Shown here: one piece after another, positions 33,420 to 43,613 of the stretch
Position numbering within the stretch: position 1 is the stretch's first letter
Layout: each line of letters starts with the position of its first letter
Assembly (NCBI RefSeq): GCF_026342405.1
Contig: NZ_JAPEMU010000001.1
Coordinates: 8,432,001-8,496,000 of the forward strand
From: Kitasatospora sp. NBC_00240
GTDB taxonomy: Bacteria; Actinomycetota; Actinomycetes; Streptomycetales; Streptomycetaceae
DNA length: 64,000 nt
Direction of reading: 5' to 3'
Notes under the pieces: generated by a model
What the model was told of the DNA's origin: nothing
The model's database searches: none
The model's input: only the letters and a program-made list of their open reading frames with translations
Program-made: the position numbers and the translations under genes

Positions 33420-33722
33420 ATGACCGACAACCGCACCGCCGTGACCGTCCCGGCCGAGCTTCGCGCCGCGCTTGCCGCGCTCACCTCGGAGGCCTGCGAC
33501 GGTGAGCTGTCCGCCGCCGAGCTGCTGGCCGCCGCAGGCACCCCGTTCGTCCTGCTGGGTGTCGGTTCACTGGCCCAACTTCGGCTGCTGGACGCGGTGG
33601 AGAGCGCCTACGGGGTGCTCTTCGACCTCACCGGTCCGGTCGGCTTCCCCGCCGGTCTCGACGCGTTGGCCGAGAACCTGGCCATCGAGCACGGCGTCAC
33701 CCGGCCTGTGGACGCCGGCTGA
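33420..33722 (+). CDS. Acyl/peptidyl carrier protein with an altered attachment motif
   Basis: 100 residues with the four-helix carrier pattern. The attachment serine is probably S50 in LLGVGSLAQLRLLDAVESAY, but the normally conserved Asp before it (DSL) is Gly. AAGGAG precedes the ATG with 6-bp spacing. It follows the ligase by 143 bp on the same strand. It could carry the acyl group between ligase and condensation protein if a phosphopantetheinyl transferase still recognises it. Confidence 0.75.
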   Translation: MTDNRTAVTVPAELRAALAALTSEACDGELSAAELLAAAGTPFVLLGVGSLAQLRLLDAVESAYGVLFDLTGPVGFPAGLDALAENLAIEHGVTRPVDAG

Positions 33723-33791
33723 ACCCGCCCGGTGGCCAGGTCTCGGCCGCGGTTGGCTGTGGCGAGTGCGGTGGGCCCGCGGGTCCGTCCG

Positions 33792-34277
33792 TCAGTGTCC
33801 GACGGTCGACCCGGACACGGGATCCGAGATCGGCACCGCCTGCCCGGCCGAACCGGTCTTGACGAACTGCCAGGTGATTCCGTTGATCACGCCCTGGCCG
33901 AGCGGGGCGAACCTGGCGAAGGCGGGCTGGCTGAGGTCGATGTGGGTGGAGTCGCAGGACGGACATTTGTCCCTGACGGGCACCGTGAGGGTCCTGCCGC
34001 CGTAGCTCACCTTGACGGAGATCCCCTGGCAGAGCGGGTCGTTGTTGGGGTTGGCGGTGGTCCACCAGGTGTGCGAGACGGCCACCAGCAGCTGGCTGGA
34101 GGCGTTGATCTGCGTGCCGCAGGCGCCGTAGCCGCTGTCGGTGTAGTAGGTCGCCTTGCCGGTCATCGGCTTGTTGATCGGTATCGCGGCGCTCGCCGTT
34201 CCCGCGCCCAGGGCGATCAGTGCGGCGGTGGCGAGCGGGGCGCCCACCGTGATCCTGAGGTTCCGGGTGACTCGCAC
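33792..34277 (-). CDS. Secreted double-psi beta-barrel protein (RlpA/expansin or papain-inhibitor-like)
   Basis: 161 residues. A Sec signal peptide (NLRITVGAPLATAALIALGA, cleavage after ASA near residue 30) is followed by one double-psi barrel: GKATYYTDSGYGACGTQ, LVAVSHTWWTT, VSYGGRTLTVPVRDKCPSCD, HIDLSQPAFARFAPLGQGVI. Four cysteines can form two disulfides. The domain resembles small secreted Streptomyces papain-inhibitor-type proteins and RlpA-like folds. The GTG at 34277 has GGAGG upstream; longer forms would bury the signal peptide. Confidence 0.85.
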   Translation of the reverse strand: MRVTRNLRITVGAPLATAALIALGAGTASAAIPINKPMTGKATYYTDSGYGACGTQINASSQLLVAVSHTWWTTANPNNDPLCQGISVKVSYGGRTLTVPVRDKCPSCDSTHIDLSQPAFARFAPLGQGVINGITWQFVKTGSAGQAVPISDPVSGSTVGH

Positions 34278-34578
34278 GTTTCCTCCGGTTCGTTTCGACG
34301 GCATGCCGGGGCGCGGGTCGGCGTCGCAGCTCAAAGATGCTGTGCGGCAGCGGATTTGGTGGAGCACGTCGCCCGCCCTGGTGGGGAACGTATGCCGGGT
34401 GGGTGGGCGCGGTCCAGACCTTTGGCGTGTTGTCATGAACACAAGGCGGGATCCTTTACCGACGTGGCCGGAGCGAGGACGATACGCGCGCGCCGGTGGC
34501 TTGCCGGACGCGCCGGCCCGCTGTGTCAGTGGCGTCCGCGATGCTGAGGCGTTAACCGTCGACGCAGAAGGGCACCCG

Positions 34579-35127
34579 ATGACGATTCATGTGGCCGGTC
34601 GCCGCCGTGGGGCGGCCTCGCTCGCGGCGGACTTCCCCGGCGCGGAGGTCATCGACGTGACCTCGCGGGCCGGTGACCCGTGGGTGCGGCTGAGCCCGTT
34701 CCATCCGCACGGCGGTATTCCGGTGCCGTGGACCGAGGGTGTGACCGGGCAGTCAGTGGAGGGGATCTGGCAGGCCCTCAAAGTGTTCGAGGGGCACGAC
34801 ACGGACCGGTCGAAGCTGGCGATCACCTCGATGAAGGGCCTGAAGCGGACGGTGCGCCGGTACGGGCCCGTCCGGGGCCACCGCGCGGGTCTGGACGGTA
34901 CGCGGCTGCTCGGGTACGAGGAGGCCCGGTGGCGGATCTACCTGCCGTCCTACCGGTGGGTGCTGGAGAACCGGGTGGCGGACCTGGTGGAGCGGATCCG
35001 GGCGAAGCCGGAGGTGGTGCTGCTCGACCACACCACCAACGGCGATGTCGCCGATGTCGCGACCCCGCTCTCGCACGCCGCGCTGGTCCGGCTGCACATC
35101 GAGGGGCGCTGGCCGTCCGAGGAGTGA
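34579..35127 (+). CDS. Uncharacterised conserved protein (DUF6939-like)
   Basis: 182 residues, soluble, starting MTIHVAGRRRGAASLAADFP. It contains AEVIDVTSRAGDPWVRLSPF, QSVEGIWQALKVFEGHDTD, RRYGPVRGHRAGLDG and VVLLDHTTNGDVADVATPLS. I recall such sequences as a conserved actinomycete family (probably DUF6939) of unknown function; the number is from memory. No neighbour clearly belongs with it. Confidence 0.75.
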   Translation: MTIHVAGRRRGAASLAADFPGAEVIDVTSRAGDPWVRLSPFHPHGGIPVPWTEGVTGQSVEGIWQALKVFEGHDTDRSKLAITSMKGLKRTVRRYGPVRGHRAGLDGTRLLGYEEARWRIYLPSYRWVLENRVADLVERIRAKPEVVLLDHTTNGDVADVATPLSHAALVRLHIEGRWPSEE

Positions 35128-35167
35128 ATCGCGGCCCGTCGGCCGTCGGCCGTCGGTGCGGGGCGGT

Positions 35168-35216
35168 GGGGACGGCCCGGGGGTGTGGCCGTTGCGGCCT
35201 GCCCCGGGGCCGTCCC
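35168..35216. terminator. Bidirectional hairpin between convergent genes
   Basis: GGGGACGGCCCGGGG near 35168 pairs with CCCCGGGGCCGTCCC (35202-35216) with one bulged base. It lies between the stops at 35127 and 35226. Confidence 0.6.
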
Positions 35217-35225
35217 GCCGGCGTG

Positions 35226-37058
<1,833 letters not shown>

Positions 37059-37279
37059 TGCGTCCTCCGGAAGCCATGCGGCTCGTGGTGCGGTGGCACC
37101 GAATGAGCCATGTACATGATGTGATGGACGCAAGATGTCAGATGATCACCCTGGATGGGAAGTCCTGTTGTCCTACCGGGATTCCCTTCGGATGCGACCC
37201 GATGGGGCGCCAGGAAGCGGGAGTTGGCGGCGATCGGCGCGGACGGGAGCGGCCCCCTGGTCAGGAAGCCGCGCACGGT

Positions 37280-37331
37280 TCGTCCAGCTCGTCCGACCCG
37301 TCCAGCTCGTCCAGCGTGTCCGACCCGTCCA
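37280..37331. repeat. Short tandem repeat CCGTCCAGCTCGTCC
   Basis: CCGTCCAGCTCGTCC-type units occur about three times with TCCGAC spacers at 37280-37331, just downstream of the APH-type gene stop (37343). A second short repeat (GTCCACGTCCAC) lies within that gene near 37551-37568 and encodes EADVDVDGEAD. Confidence 0.55.
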
Positions 37332-37342
37332 GCTCGTCCGGT

Positions 37343-38359
37343 TCACGCGGGAGGGGCGGAAGCCGGCAGGGGCCGGGCCCGGCCCTGGCGCGACTCCAGC
37401 ACCCGGGCGAGCGCCGAGCGGCCCGCCGGGCCCCAGGTCACCTTGCCGCCGGGGAGGCCCAGGACCCCTGCCCGGCCGACGCCGATGAGGCTCAGGCCCA
37501 ACAGGATCGCCCACCCCCGAGCGCGCCGGACCATCGCTTCGTCCGCTTCCCCGTCCACGTCCACGTCCGCTTCCCCGACCCCGTCCGTGTTCTCGTGCCC
37601 GTCCCTGCCCGCGCACCCGTACGCGTCGAGGAAGTCACGGTCCGCCCCCGAGGGCAGCAACAGCCACGCCGCCGCGAGATCCGTCGCCGGATCACCGGCG
37701 CAGAGGTCGCCGAAGTCGAGCACGCCCGCGAGCGTGCCGTCCGCGGTGACGACGTTCGCCGGGTGCAGGTCGCCGTGCAGCCACATCCGCGGGCCCGGCC
37801 AGTCGGGGGCCGAGACAGCCTCCTGCCAGATGTCGCGGACTTCGCCCCCGTCAAGGCCTGCGATGCCGTTGAGTGCCTCGAACCGGCGGTCGAACTGGGC
37901 GGTGAGGGTACGGAGCGGGATCCCGCGGTTGGGGCTGGCCGGCGCCGCGGCGGGGGCGGGTCGGTGGAGTGCCCTGAGGAAGGCGGCCAGCCGGTGGGCG
38001 GCGTGCCGGCCGCGGGTCACCTCGGCGCGGTCGGCCGGTTCGCCTGGGACCCAGGCAGTGATCGTCCACGGCTGCGGGAAGCGTGCGGACGGTGCACCGA
38101 TCCGGACGGTTGTCGGCACCGGCAGCGGAAGGCGCGGGGCCAGTACGGGCATCCAGCGGAGCTCGTTGCGCAGCAGGGACGCCGCGCGCGCCGTCCGCGG
38201 CATCCGCACGGCCAACTCGTCCCCGAGGCGCCACATGTGGTTGTCCCACCCGCCTGCCACCTCGCGCAGGTCGAGTCCGGCCAGGTCCGGGTGCTGCTCG
38301 CGGACGAGGGAGCGCACCAGGTCCGCGTCGATCGTGAAGCCGTCCATGCCCTCACCCAA
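37343..38359 (-). CDS. Aminoglycoside phosphotransferase (APH)-fold small-molecule kinase
   Basis: 338 residues of the APH/choline-kinase fold. A Brenner motif MWLHGDLHPANVV holds the catalytic Asp, and GVLDFGDLCAGDPATDLAAA supplies the metal-binding Asp. The N-lobe lysine region is ELAVRMPRTARAASLLRNEL. An acidic insert (GHENTDGVGEADVDVDGEAD, about 250-270) is encoded by a short repeat and is unusual. The substrate cannot be inferred; many such proteins are not resistance enzymes. ATG 38359 or 38347 could be the start. Confidence 0.85.
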   Translation of the reverse strand: MGEGMDGFTIDADLVRSLVREQHPDLAGLDLREVAGGWDNHMWRLGDELAVRMPRTARAASLLRNELRWMPVLAPRLPLPVPTTVRIGAPSARFPQPWTITAWVPGEPADRAEVTRGRHAAHRLAAFLRALHRPAPAAAPASPNRGIPLRTLTAQFDRRFEALNGIAGLDGGEVRDIWQEAVSAPDWPGPRMWLHGDLHPANVVTADGTLAGVLDFGDLCAGDPATDLAAAWLLLPSGADRDFLDAYGCAGRDGHENTDGVGEADVDVDGEADEAMVRRARGWAILLGLSLIGVGRAGVLGLPGGKVTWGPAGRSALARVLESRQGRARPLPASAPPA

Positions 38360-38443
38360 CCATCGACGGCACGGCGGGCCAACCCCTTGCGCCGGTCGCT
38401 GATCTGACGGAAGGTCAAAAAAGCCGGGATGCCTGTCCCGTCC

Positions 38444-38456
38444 GGGGGGGGGGGGG
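38444..38456. repeat. Run of 13 G
   Basis: An uninterrupted G13 tract lies 16 bp past the leftward acetyltransferase stop. It is prone to slippage and to base-calling errors. It is not inside a gene. Confidence 0.85.
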
Positions 38457-38471
38457 CTCCGGAGTGCGGTG

Positions 38472-39083
38472 TCAGCCCAGCCGCTTGTAGTAGAAGCTGC
38501 AGTCCTGGAGGGTGCCGTCCGGGTCGGCCGCGTAGTCCGGGACGATGCCGTACCTGGTCCAGCCGGCGGTCCGGTAGAGATGGTCGGCCGCGCTGCCGGT
38601 CTCGGTGTCCAGGAGCAGCAGGGTGGCCCCGGCCCGGACGGCGGCCTCCTCGGCGACGGTGAGCAGTGCCCGGGCCAGTCCCCGGCCGCGGGCGTCGCGG
38701 TGGACCATCAGCTTGACGATCTCGCCCCGGTGCCGGCCGTTGGCCTTCTGCTCCAGGGTGAGGCTGACGGTGCCGCTGACGCCGTCCGGGCCGTGGCCGA
38801 CCCAGACCGTACGGCTGCCGTCCGCGACCGAGGGGAGCTGGGCCTGCCACCACCGTGCGGCGGCGTCGCGGTCGAGCGGGGCGAGGAAGCCGAGCGAGGC
38901 GCCGCCGGCCACGGCGTCGATCAGCAGGCCGGCCAGTCCGGGTACGGCGGCCGGGAAGCCGTCGGCGGACAGGCGGGTGATGGTGGGCGCCGGGGTCCCG
39001 CCCGAGGTGCGGCCGGCCGCCGGGTGCGGTCCGGCGGCGGGTGGGGTCGGCGCGGGCCCGGGCGTACCGGGCCGCCCGCTCAC
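38472..39083 (-). CDS. GNAT-family N-acetyltransferase
   Basis: 203 residues. A Pro/Gly-rich N-terminus of about 35 residues precedes a GNAT fold: IVKLMVHRDARGRGLARALL is the acetyl-CoA pyrophosphate loop (RGRGLA), followed by LLLLDTETGSAADHLYRTAG and the C-terminal YKRLG. The start overlaps the stop of the XRE-cupin gene by 4 bp, so they are coupled. The regulator may control or sense the substrate or product of this enzyme (inference). Confidence 0.88.
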   Translation of the reverse strand: MSGRPGTPGPAPTPPAAGPHPAAGRTSGGTPAPTITRLSADGFPAAVPGLAGLLIDAVAGGASLGFLAPLDRDAAARWWQAQLPSVADGSRTVWVGHGPDGVSGTVSLTLEQKANGRHRGEIVKLMVHRDARGRGLARALLTVAEEAAVRAGATLLLLDTETGSAADHLYRTAGWTRYGIVPDYAADPDGTLQDCSFYYKRLG

Positions 39084-39679
39084 GGCAGCACCACCAGGAC
39101 CGCGTAACGGACCGGCCCGGTACCGGGGTTACGGAACCGTGAGCGACCCCAGAGGCGCAGGCGCAGGCAGTCGCCGGCCCGCAGCGGATGTGCCCGGTCG
39201 CCTGCGGTGACCTCCAACTCGCCGTCCAGCACCCAGATGTGCTGTTCGAGGCCGGGCACCGGCGGCCCGTCGTAGGAGATGTCCGCGTCGGGCTCGAGGA
39301 CGCCCTCGACGACCTCGCCGCGCAGGCCCGGGTGCGGCGGGGAGACCGACCGCCGGGTGAAGCCGGAGGCCTCGTCCCGCCATACCGTCTGCCGGTCGGC
39401 GGGTACCAGTTGCGGTGGCTCGGACTCGACCTCGGCCAGCAGCTGGGACATGGTCCGCCGGTAGGCCGAGCAGAGTTTCCCGAGCAGTGCGGCGGTCGGG
39501 CTGATCTCGGCCCGCTCCAGTCGGGAGAGGGTCGAGCGGCTGATGCCGGTCTGCCGGGCCAGTTCGTCCAGCGACCAGCCCTGTTCGGTCCGCAGGGTGG
39601 CCATCCGGGCGGCCAGGCGGGCCTCCAGCAGGTCGGCGTCGTGCTCCCCGGGTGCTTGGCCACTCTCGCTGGTTCTCAT
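39080..39679 (-). CDS. XRE-family regulator with C-terminal cupin
   Basis: 199 residues. The N-terminal helix-turn-helix (about 20-75: LRTEQGWSLDELARQTGISR, STLSRLERAEISPTAALLGK) is joined to a cupin sensor (about 110-199: LEQHIWVLDGELEVTAGDRA, HPLRAGDCLRLRL). Members commonly regulate small-molecule metabolism by ligand binding to the cupin. It is the first gene of a two-gene operon with the acetyltransferase. Confidence 0.92.
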   Translation of the reverse strand: MRTSESGQAPGEHDADLLEARLAARMATLRTEQGWSLDELARQTGISRSTLSRLERAEISPTAALLGKLCSAYRRTMSQLLAEVESEPPQLVPADRQTVWRDEASGFTRRSVSPPHPGLRGEVVEGVLEPDADISYDGPPVPGLEQHIWVLDGELEVTAGDRAHPLRAGDCLRLRLWGRSRFRNPGTGPVRYAVLVVLP

Positions 39680-39764
39680 GATGGAGACAATATCCCAGAT
39701 CGGGGACGGGGCTGCCGGTCGGCCGTGGAGCTCCGGAAGGCCGCGACGGCCTGCGAGGGCCCGG

Positions 39765-40769
39765 TCAGCCGCCGGGCTGCTGCGCCATCGGGAGCTGGAG
39801 GGGTGGGCCGAGCAGGTTCAGCAGGGAGCGGTTGTGCTGGAGCAGCCAGGTGAGGTAGGCGGGGTTCACCCGGGCCAGGTCGGTGTAGGCGGCGCGGAGG
39901 TCGGTGTGGAGGGCGTCGAGCGCGGCGCCGCTGAGGGCCCGGGGTCTCCAGGCGAGCAGCAGGCGGACGGCGAGGGGGTCGCCGTGGACGGGCCGGACGA
40001 CGGTGCCCGGGCCTGGGATCGAGGTCGGCTGGCAGGGGCGGACGGCCTCGCCGGAGGCGACCAGTTCCGCTGCTGTGGTGTTGTCGCGGATCTGCAGGAC
40101 GCGCGGGTCGAGTCCGGCCTCGCTGAAGACGCGGCGCAGCGCGGCGTACTCGTGGTCGGCGGTCGGGTCCACCATCCAGGTGTCGTGGGCCAGGTCGGCG
40201 AGCCGCACCACCGGCTGGGCGGCGGCCGGGTGGCGGACCGAGAGGGCGACGAACTGCGGTTCGCGGGCCACCACGACGCGATGCTCGGCGCCGGCGGGAA
40301 CCGGCAGCGGGAACCCTTCGCTCTCGTGCACGAAGGCGATGTCCAGCTGGTCGGCGGCGACCATCCGCAGCAGGGCGATGGCGGAGATGTCGATGTGGAT
40401 GGTGGTGTCGGTCTCCGGTAGCCGGTCGTGGACCCGGCGCAGCCAGGCGGCGACGGCCCGGCTCCCGACGCTGCCGATCCGCAGCTGCCGCTTCGCGGTG
40501 CTCGAGGACTCCTGGCGGGCGGCGGTGACCAGGGCGGCCAGGTCGGTGATGATCGGGCGGGCCCGGGAGAGCACCGAGTGGCCGAGGGCGGTGGGCTGAC
40601 TGCCGGTCTGCTCGCGGGTGAACAGCGGCCCGCCGATGGTGCGTTCGATCCTGTGCAACTGGGTGGTGAGGGAGGGCTGGGTCATGCCGAGCTGCTGGGC
40701 GGCCTTCCGCACGCTGCCGGTGTCCGCGATCGCGCACAGCACCCGGAGGTGTCTCACGTCGAGCTCCAC
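39765..40769 (-). CDS. snpR: LysR-family activator of snapalysin (SnpR/MprR-like)
   Basis: 334 residues from GTG 40769, where MELDVRHLRVLCAIADTGSV gives the standard LysR start; an ATG 8 codons upstream (40793) is also open. The helix-turn-helix is VRKAAQQLGMTQPSLTTQLH. A periplasmic-binding-like effector domain fills the rest. In Streptomyces, LysR genes divergent from small neutral protease genes activate them (known for SnpR/MprR). The divergent M7 protease gene at 40989 makes this assignment firm. Confidence 0.9.
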   Translation of the reverse strand: MELDVRHLRVLCAIADTGSVRKAAQQLGMTQPSLTTQLHRIERTIGGPLFTREQTGSQPTALGHSVLSRARPIITDLAALVTAARQESSSTAKRQLRIGSVGSRAVAAWLRRVHDRLPETDTTIHIDISAIALLRMVAADQLDIAFVHESEGFPLPVPAGAEHRVVVAREPQFVALSVRHPAAAQPVVRLADLAHDTWMVDPTADHEYAALRRVFSEAGLDPRVLQIRDNTTAAELVASGEAVRPCQPTSIPGPGTVVRPVHGDPLAVRLLLAWRPRALSGAALDALHTDLRAAYTDLARVNPAYLTWLLQHNRSLLNLLGPPLQLPMAQQPGG

Positions 40770-40798
40770 CGGGGGAGCATATCGGGATGGCAAACGAA

Positions 40799-40822
40799 CG
40801 ACAAGGACATGTCAAATTGTCG
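40799..40822. promoter_or_regulatory. Candidate SnpR binding site
   Basis: CGACAA (40799-40804) and TTGTCG (40817-40822) form an inverted repeat with a 12-bp spacer, in the gap between divergent snpR and snpA. The inner GACATGTC is also palindromic. The size and location fit a LysR activator site. Confidence 0.6.
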
Positions 40823-40988
40823 AATACCGGATTCCCGGTCTCGGCACCATGGGCCGGAGCTATCGCCGGTTGGCATCATCCGCTCACCCGTTCTGCTGAA
40901 CGAAGCTCTGCGCATCAGAAGTTCACCCGCCGCTCCACGGTCACCGATCACCCCCAGAGCCGTGCAGCACGCGAACGGAGTCCCCCAC

Positions 40989-41648
40989 GTGAAGCGCTCC
41001 ATGATCTCCCTGTCGCTGACCATCGGCCTCGCCCTGGGCACCGGCCTGGCCGCCGTGCCCGCGTCCGCCGCGTCCGCCGACAGTGCTCCCCGCCAGCACT
41101 ACACCGCGTCCTCCTACGCCGGGACGGCCGAGGAGGAGGCCGGCAACCAGGCCTTCTACGAGGCCGTGATGAAGTCCGCACTCGCCAAGCAGGCGGCGGC
41201 GCCCTTCCTGCAGACCGTCACCGTGACCTACGACGCCAGCAGCGCGCCGACGTTCCGCAACCAGATAGCCAGCAGCGCGCAGATCTGGAACGGCTCGGTG
41301 CGCAACGTCCAGCTCCGCTCCGGCACCAACGCCGACTTCCGGTACTACGAGGGCAACGACTCGCGCGGCTCCTACGCCAGCACCGACGGTCACGGCCGGG
41401 GCTACATCTTCCTGGACTACCGGCAGAACCAGCAGTACAACTCCGTCCGCGTGACGGCGCACGAGACCGGCCACGTGCTCGGCCTGCCGGACCACTACTC
41501 GGGCCCGTGCAGCGAGCTGATGTCCGGCGGCGGCCCCGGCACCTCCTGCACCAACGCGTACCCGAACACCACCGAGCGCAACCGCGTCAACTCGCTCTGG
41601 GTCAACGGCCTGAGCGCCAACGCCGGGGCCCTCGCCACGGTGCGCTGA
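40989..41648 (+). CDS. snpA: Snapalysin, extracellular small neutral metalloprotease (M7)
   Basis: 219 residues. A Sec signal peptide (ISLSLTIGLALGTGLAAVPA, cleavage after SAASA) and a propeptide to about residue 75 precede the mature protease. The metzincin-like zinc motif HETGHVLGLPD gives ligands H158, H162 and D168 with catalytic E159. LWNGSVRNV-type substrate strands match the M7 family, which is largely confined to streptomycetes. GTG 40989 follows GGAG at 9 bp. It is activated by the divergent LysR protein. Confidence 0.95.
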   Translation: MKRSMISLSLTIGLALGTGLAAVPASAASADSAPRQHYTASSYAGTAEEEAGNQAFYEAVMKSALAKQAAAPFLQTVTVTYDASSAPTFRNQIASSAQIWNGSVRNVQLRSGTNADFRYYEGNDSRGSYASTDGHGRGYIFLDYRQNQQYNSVRVTAHETGHVLGLPDHYSGPCSELMSGGGPGTSCTNAYPNTTERNRVNSLWVNGLSANAGALATVR

Positions 41649-41675
41649 CCCCGCCCCGCCGGCACCGGAGCGCCT

Positions 41676-41725
41676 GACGCCGGTCGGTCCGGCCCCGAAC
41701 GACCGGGGCCGGACCGACCGGCGTC
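41676..41725. terminator. Perfect 22-bp bidirectional hairpin
   Basis: The arms 41676-41697 and 41704-41725 are exactly complementary with a 6-nt loop. It lies between convergent snpA and the PHB depolymerase gene and is the strongest hairpin in the window. Confidence 0.85.
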
Positions 41726-41741
41726 GTGGCTGCCCGGATGA

Positions 41742-43211
41742 TCAGGCCGGGCAGCCCGCGTCGGCGAGGACGAACCAGCCGGGAGCGGTCTGCGCCAGGG
41801 TGTGGGTGACGAAGGTGTTCCACAGGCCCAGGTTCTGGTTGGAGCCGTTGGCGTACGCGATGCCGCCGCTCTGGTGTGCCCGCCCGGCCGCCACATGGGC
41901 GTAGTTGCTGGCGGTGAAGCACTGGGGCCGGGAGCCGGTGGTGGTGGCCGTCACGGCGGCGGAGCGGGCCCCGGCGTTCCCGGCGGAGTCGACCGCGGCG
42001 ACCGTGTAGCCGTAGGAGGTGGCGGCGGTCAGCCCGCTGTCGGTGAAGGAGGCCGAGCCGGCGCTGCCGGCCGCGGCGCCGTCGCGGTAGACGGTGTAGG
42101 AGGCGGCGCCGGACACGGCCGTCCAGGACAGCGAGACGGTGCTGTCGGTGCTGCCGGTGACGCCCAGGCCGGCCGGCGCGGGCAGCGAACCGGTGCCGCC
42201 GCCGGTGGGGGCACCGTCCAGGCCCCAGAACTTGGCCGTCCAGTAGCTGGAGCAGATGGTGGTGAGGAAGTACGCGCCGGTGCTGCCGCACTGGTCGGTG
42301 CCGGAGCCGGGGGCGATCGGCAGGCCGTGGCCCATCCCGGCCACCGAGTACAGCTCGACGGCCGGCTTGCCGGCGGTGTCGTTGTAGACGGACAGCGTGG
42401 TGCTGCCGGGCAGGGACTGGGTGCTGGAGGCGCTCTGCCCGATGCCCCAGACGTTGGTCCACTGGTCGCGCAGCTCGGTGGCGTTCACGGGGTAGACGGT
42501 GTAGTCGGAGGTGCCCTGCCAGATCGCGACCCGCGGCCACGGGCCGGTGTAACCGGGGTTGGCGCTCCGGACCTTGTCGCCCCACTGGGCCGGGGTGAGG
42601 TTCTGGTTGTTCTGCTGGCAGCCGGAGGCGGCGGTCAGCGTGGTGGCGCACTGGGCCGGCAGGCCGGAGTCGACGGCGCCGCCGGCGAACACGTCCGGGT
42701 ACGCCGCGAGCAGGTCGGCGGTCATCCCGCCACCGGCCGACAGCCCGGTCACGAACACCCGGTGGGTGTCCGAACCGTACTGCGCGGTGGCGGTGTTCAC
42801 CATCTGCACCACCGAGGCGGCCTCGCCCTTGCCCCGGGTGTTCTTCGTGGCGTCGAACCAGCTGAAGCAGGAGGAGCTGTTGTTCGCCGAGTTGGTCTGC
42901 GGGAAGACCACCGCGAAGCCCCACAGGTCGGCGTACTTCTGCCAACCCGAGTGCGTGAAGTAGTCGTTGGCGTTCTGCGTGCAACCGTGCAGGGCGACCA
43001 CCAGCGGTGCGCCGGCGGGCAGGCCGGTCGGCGTGTACGCGTACATCGCCAGATTCCCGGGATTGGTACCGAAGTTGCTGACCTGCTGGAGGGTGCCGGC
43101 GGCCGCGGCCGGGCCGGTGGACGCGGTGGTGACCAGCCCGGTGGCGACGAGGCCCAGCACCGCGCCGAAGGTGACGCGGCGCAGGAGTCTGCGCAGGACG
43201 GAGGGACGCAC
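41742..43211 (-). CDS. Secreted PHB depolymerase-type esterase with FN3 domain
   Basis: 489 residues. A Sec signal (GAVLGLVATGLVTTASTGPA) precedes an alpha/beta-hydrolase of the poly(3-hydroxybutyrate) depolymerase family: VALHGCTQNANDYFTHSGW (oxyanion), nucleophile S158 in VTGLSAGGGMTADL, Asp in WQGTSDYTVYP and His in VAGMGHGLPIAPG. An FN3 domain (about 330-415) and a cysteine-containing C-terminal module (ASNYAHVAAGRAHQSGG) follow and probably bind polymer. GTG 43211 has AAGGAG upstream. It may act on PHB, lignocellulose esters or chitin-associated esters. Confidence 0.92.
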   Translation of the reverse strand: MRPSVLRRLLRRVTFGAVLGLVATGLVTTASTGPAAAAGTLQQVSNFGTNPGNLAMYAYTPTGLPAGAPLVVALHGCTQNANDYFTHSGWQKYADLWGFAVVFPQTNSANNSSSCFSWFDATKNTRGKGEAASVVQMVNTATAQYGSDTHRVFVTGLSAGGGMTADLLAAYPDVFAGGAVDSGLPAQCATTLTAASGCQQNNQNLTPAQWGDKVRSANPGYTGPWPRVAIWQGTSDYTVYPVNATELRDQWTNVWGIGQSASSTQSLPGSTTLSVYNDTAGKPAVELYSVAGMGHGLPIAPGSGTDQCGSTGAYFLTTICSSYWTAKFWGLDGAPTGGGTGSLPAPAGLGVTGSTDSTVSLSWTAVSGAASYTVYRDGAAAGSAGSASFTDSGLTAATSYGYTVAAVDSAGNAGARSAAVTATTTGSRPQCFTASNYAHVAAGRAHQSGGIAYANGSNQNLGLWNTFVTHTLAQTAPGWFVLADAGCPA

Positions 43212-43613
43212 GGGTACTCCTTGAGTGGGGTGGGGGAGGCGGCGTCCGCCGCGGTCCGCGGGGACCTCGGCGGTGGGGGCCGCCCACTCGGTTGCTGATG
43301 CCGGACGGTACGGCCCGGCGGGACGGGGCCGATACGTGGCAGCCGCACACACCGGCCGTTCGCGGATGGCAGGCGGCGCCATTGCCCGAGCGGCCGGCCG
43401 CGCCCGTCCTGCTGGTGTTCTTGGCGCGCCCCTGCCGGCGGTGCCCCGCTGTCCGGTGTCCCTTCGGGGCGCGCGGGCGCACGGCAACGCCGCCCACCGC
43501 CCGCCCGGTAGCGGGCAGGCAGCGGGCAGGCGGTGGGCAGGCGGTGGGCAGTTGGAGCCGGCAGCGCGAGGTGGAAGGGGGAGGTGTGAGGTGGGCGGAG
43601 CGGGTCGGCGCCG
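43212..43613. other. Upstream region of the PHB depolymerase gene with 11-bp repeats
   Basis: No gene is supported here. It must contain the depolymerase promoter; none is evident. An 11-bp unit GCGGGCAGGCA recurs about 3.7 times with drift at 43509-43550. Confidence 0.45.

Noticed and set aside
37280..37331. Short repeats as a CRISPR array
   Set aside because: Units are too short and irregular, there are no unique spacers, and no cas genes are in the window.
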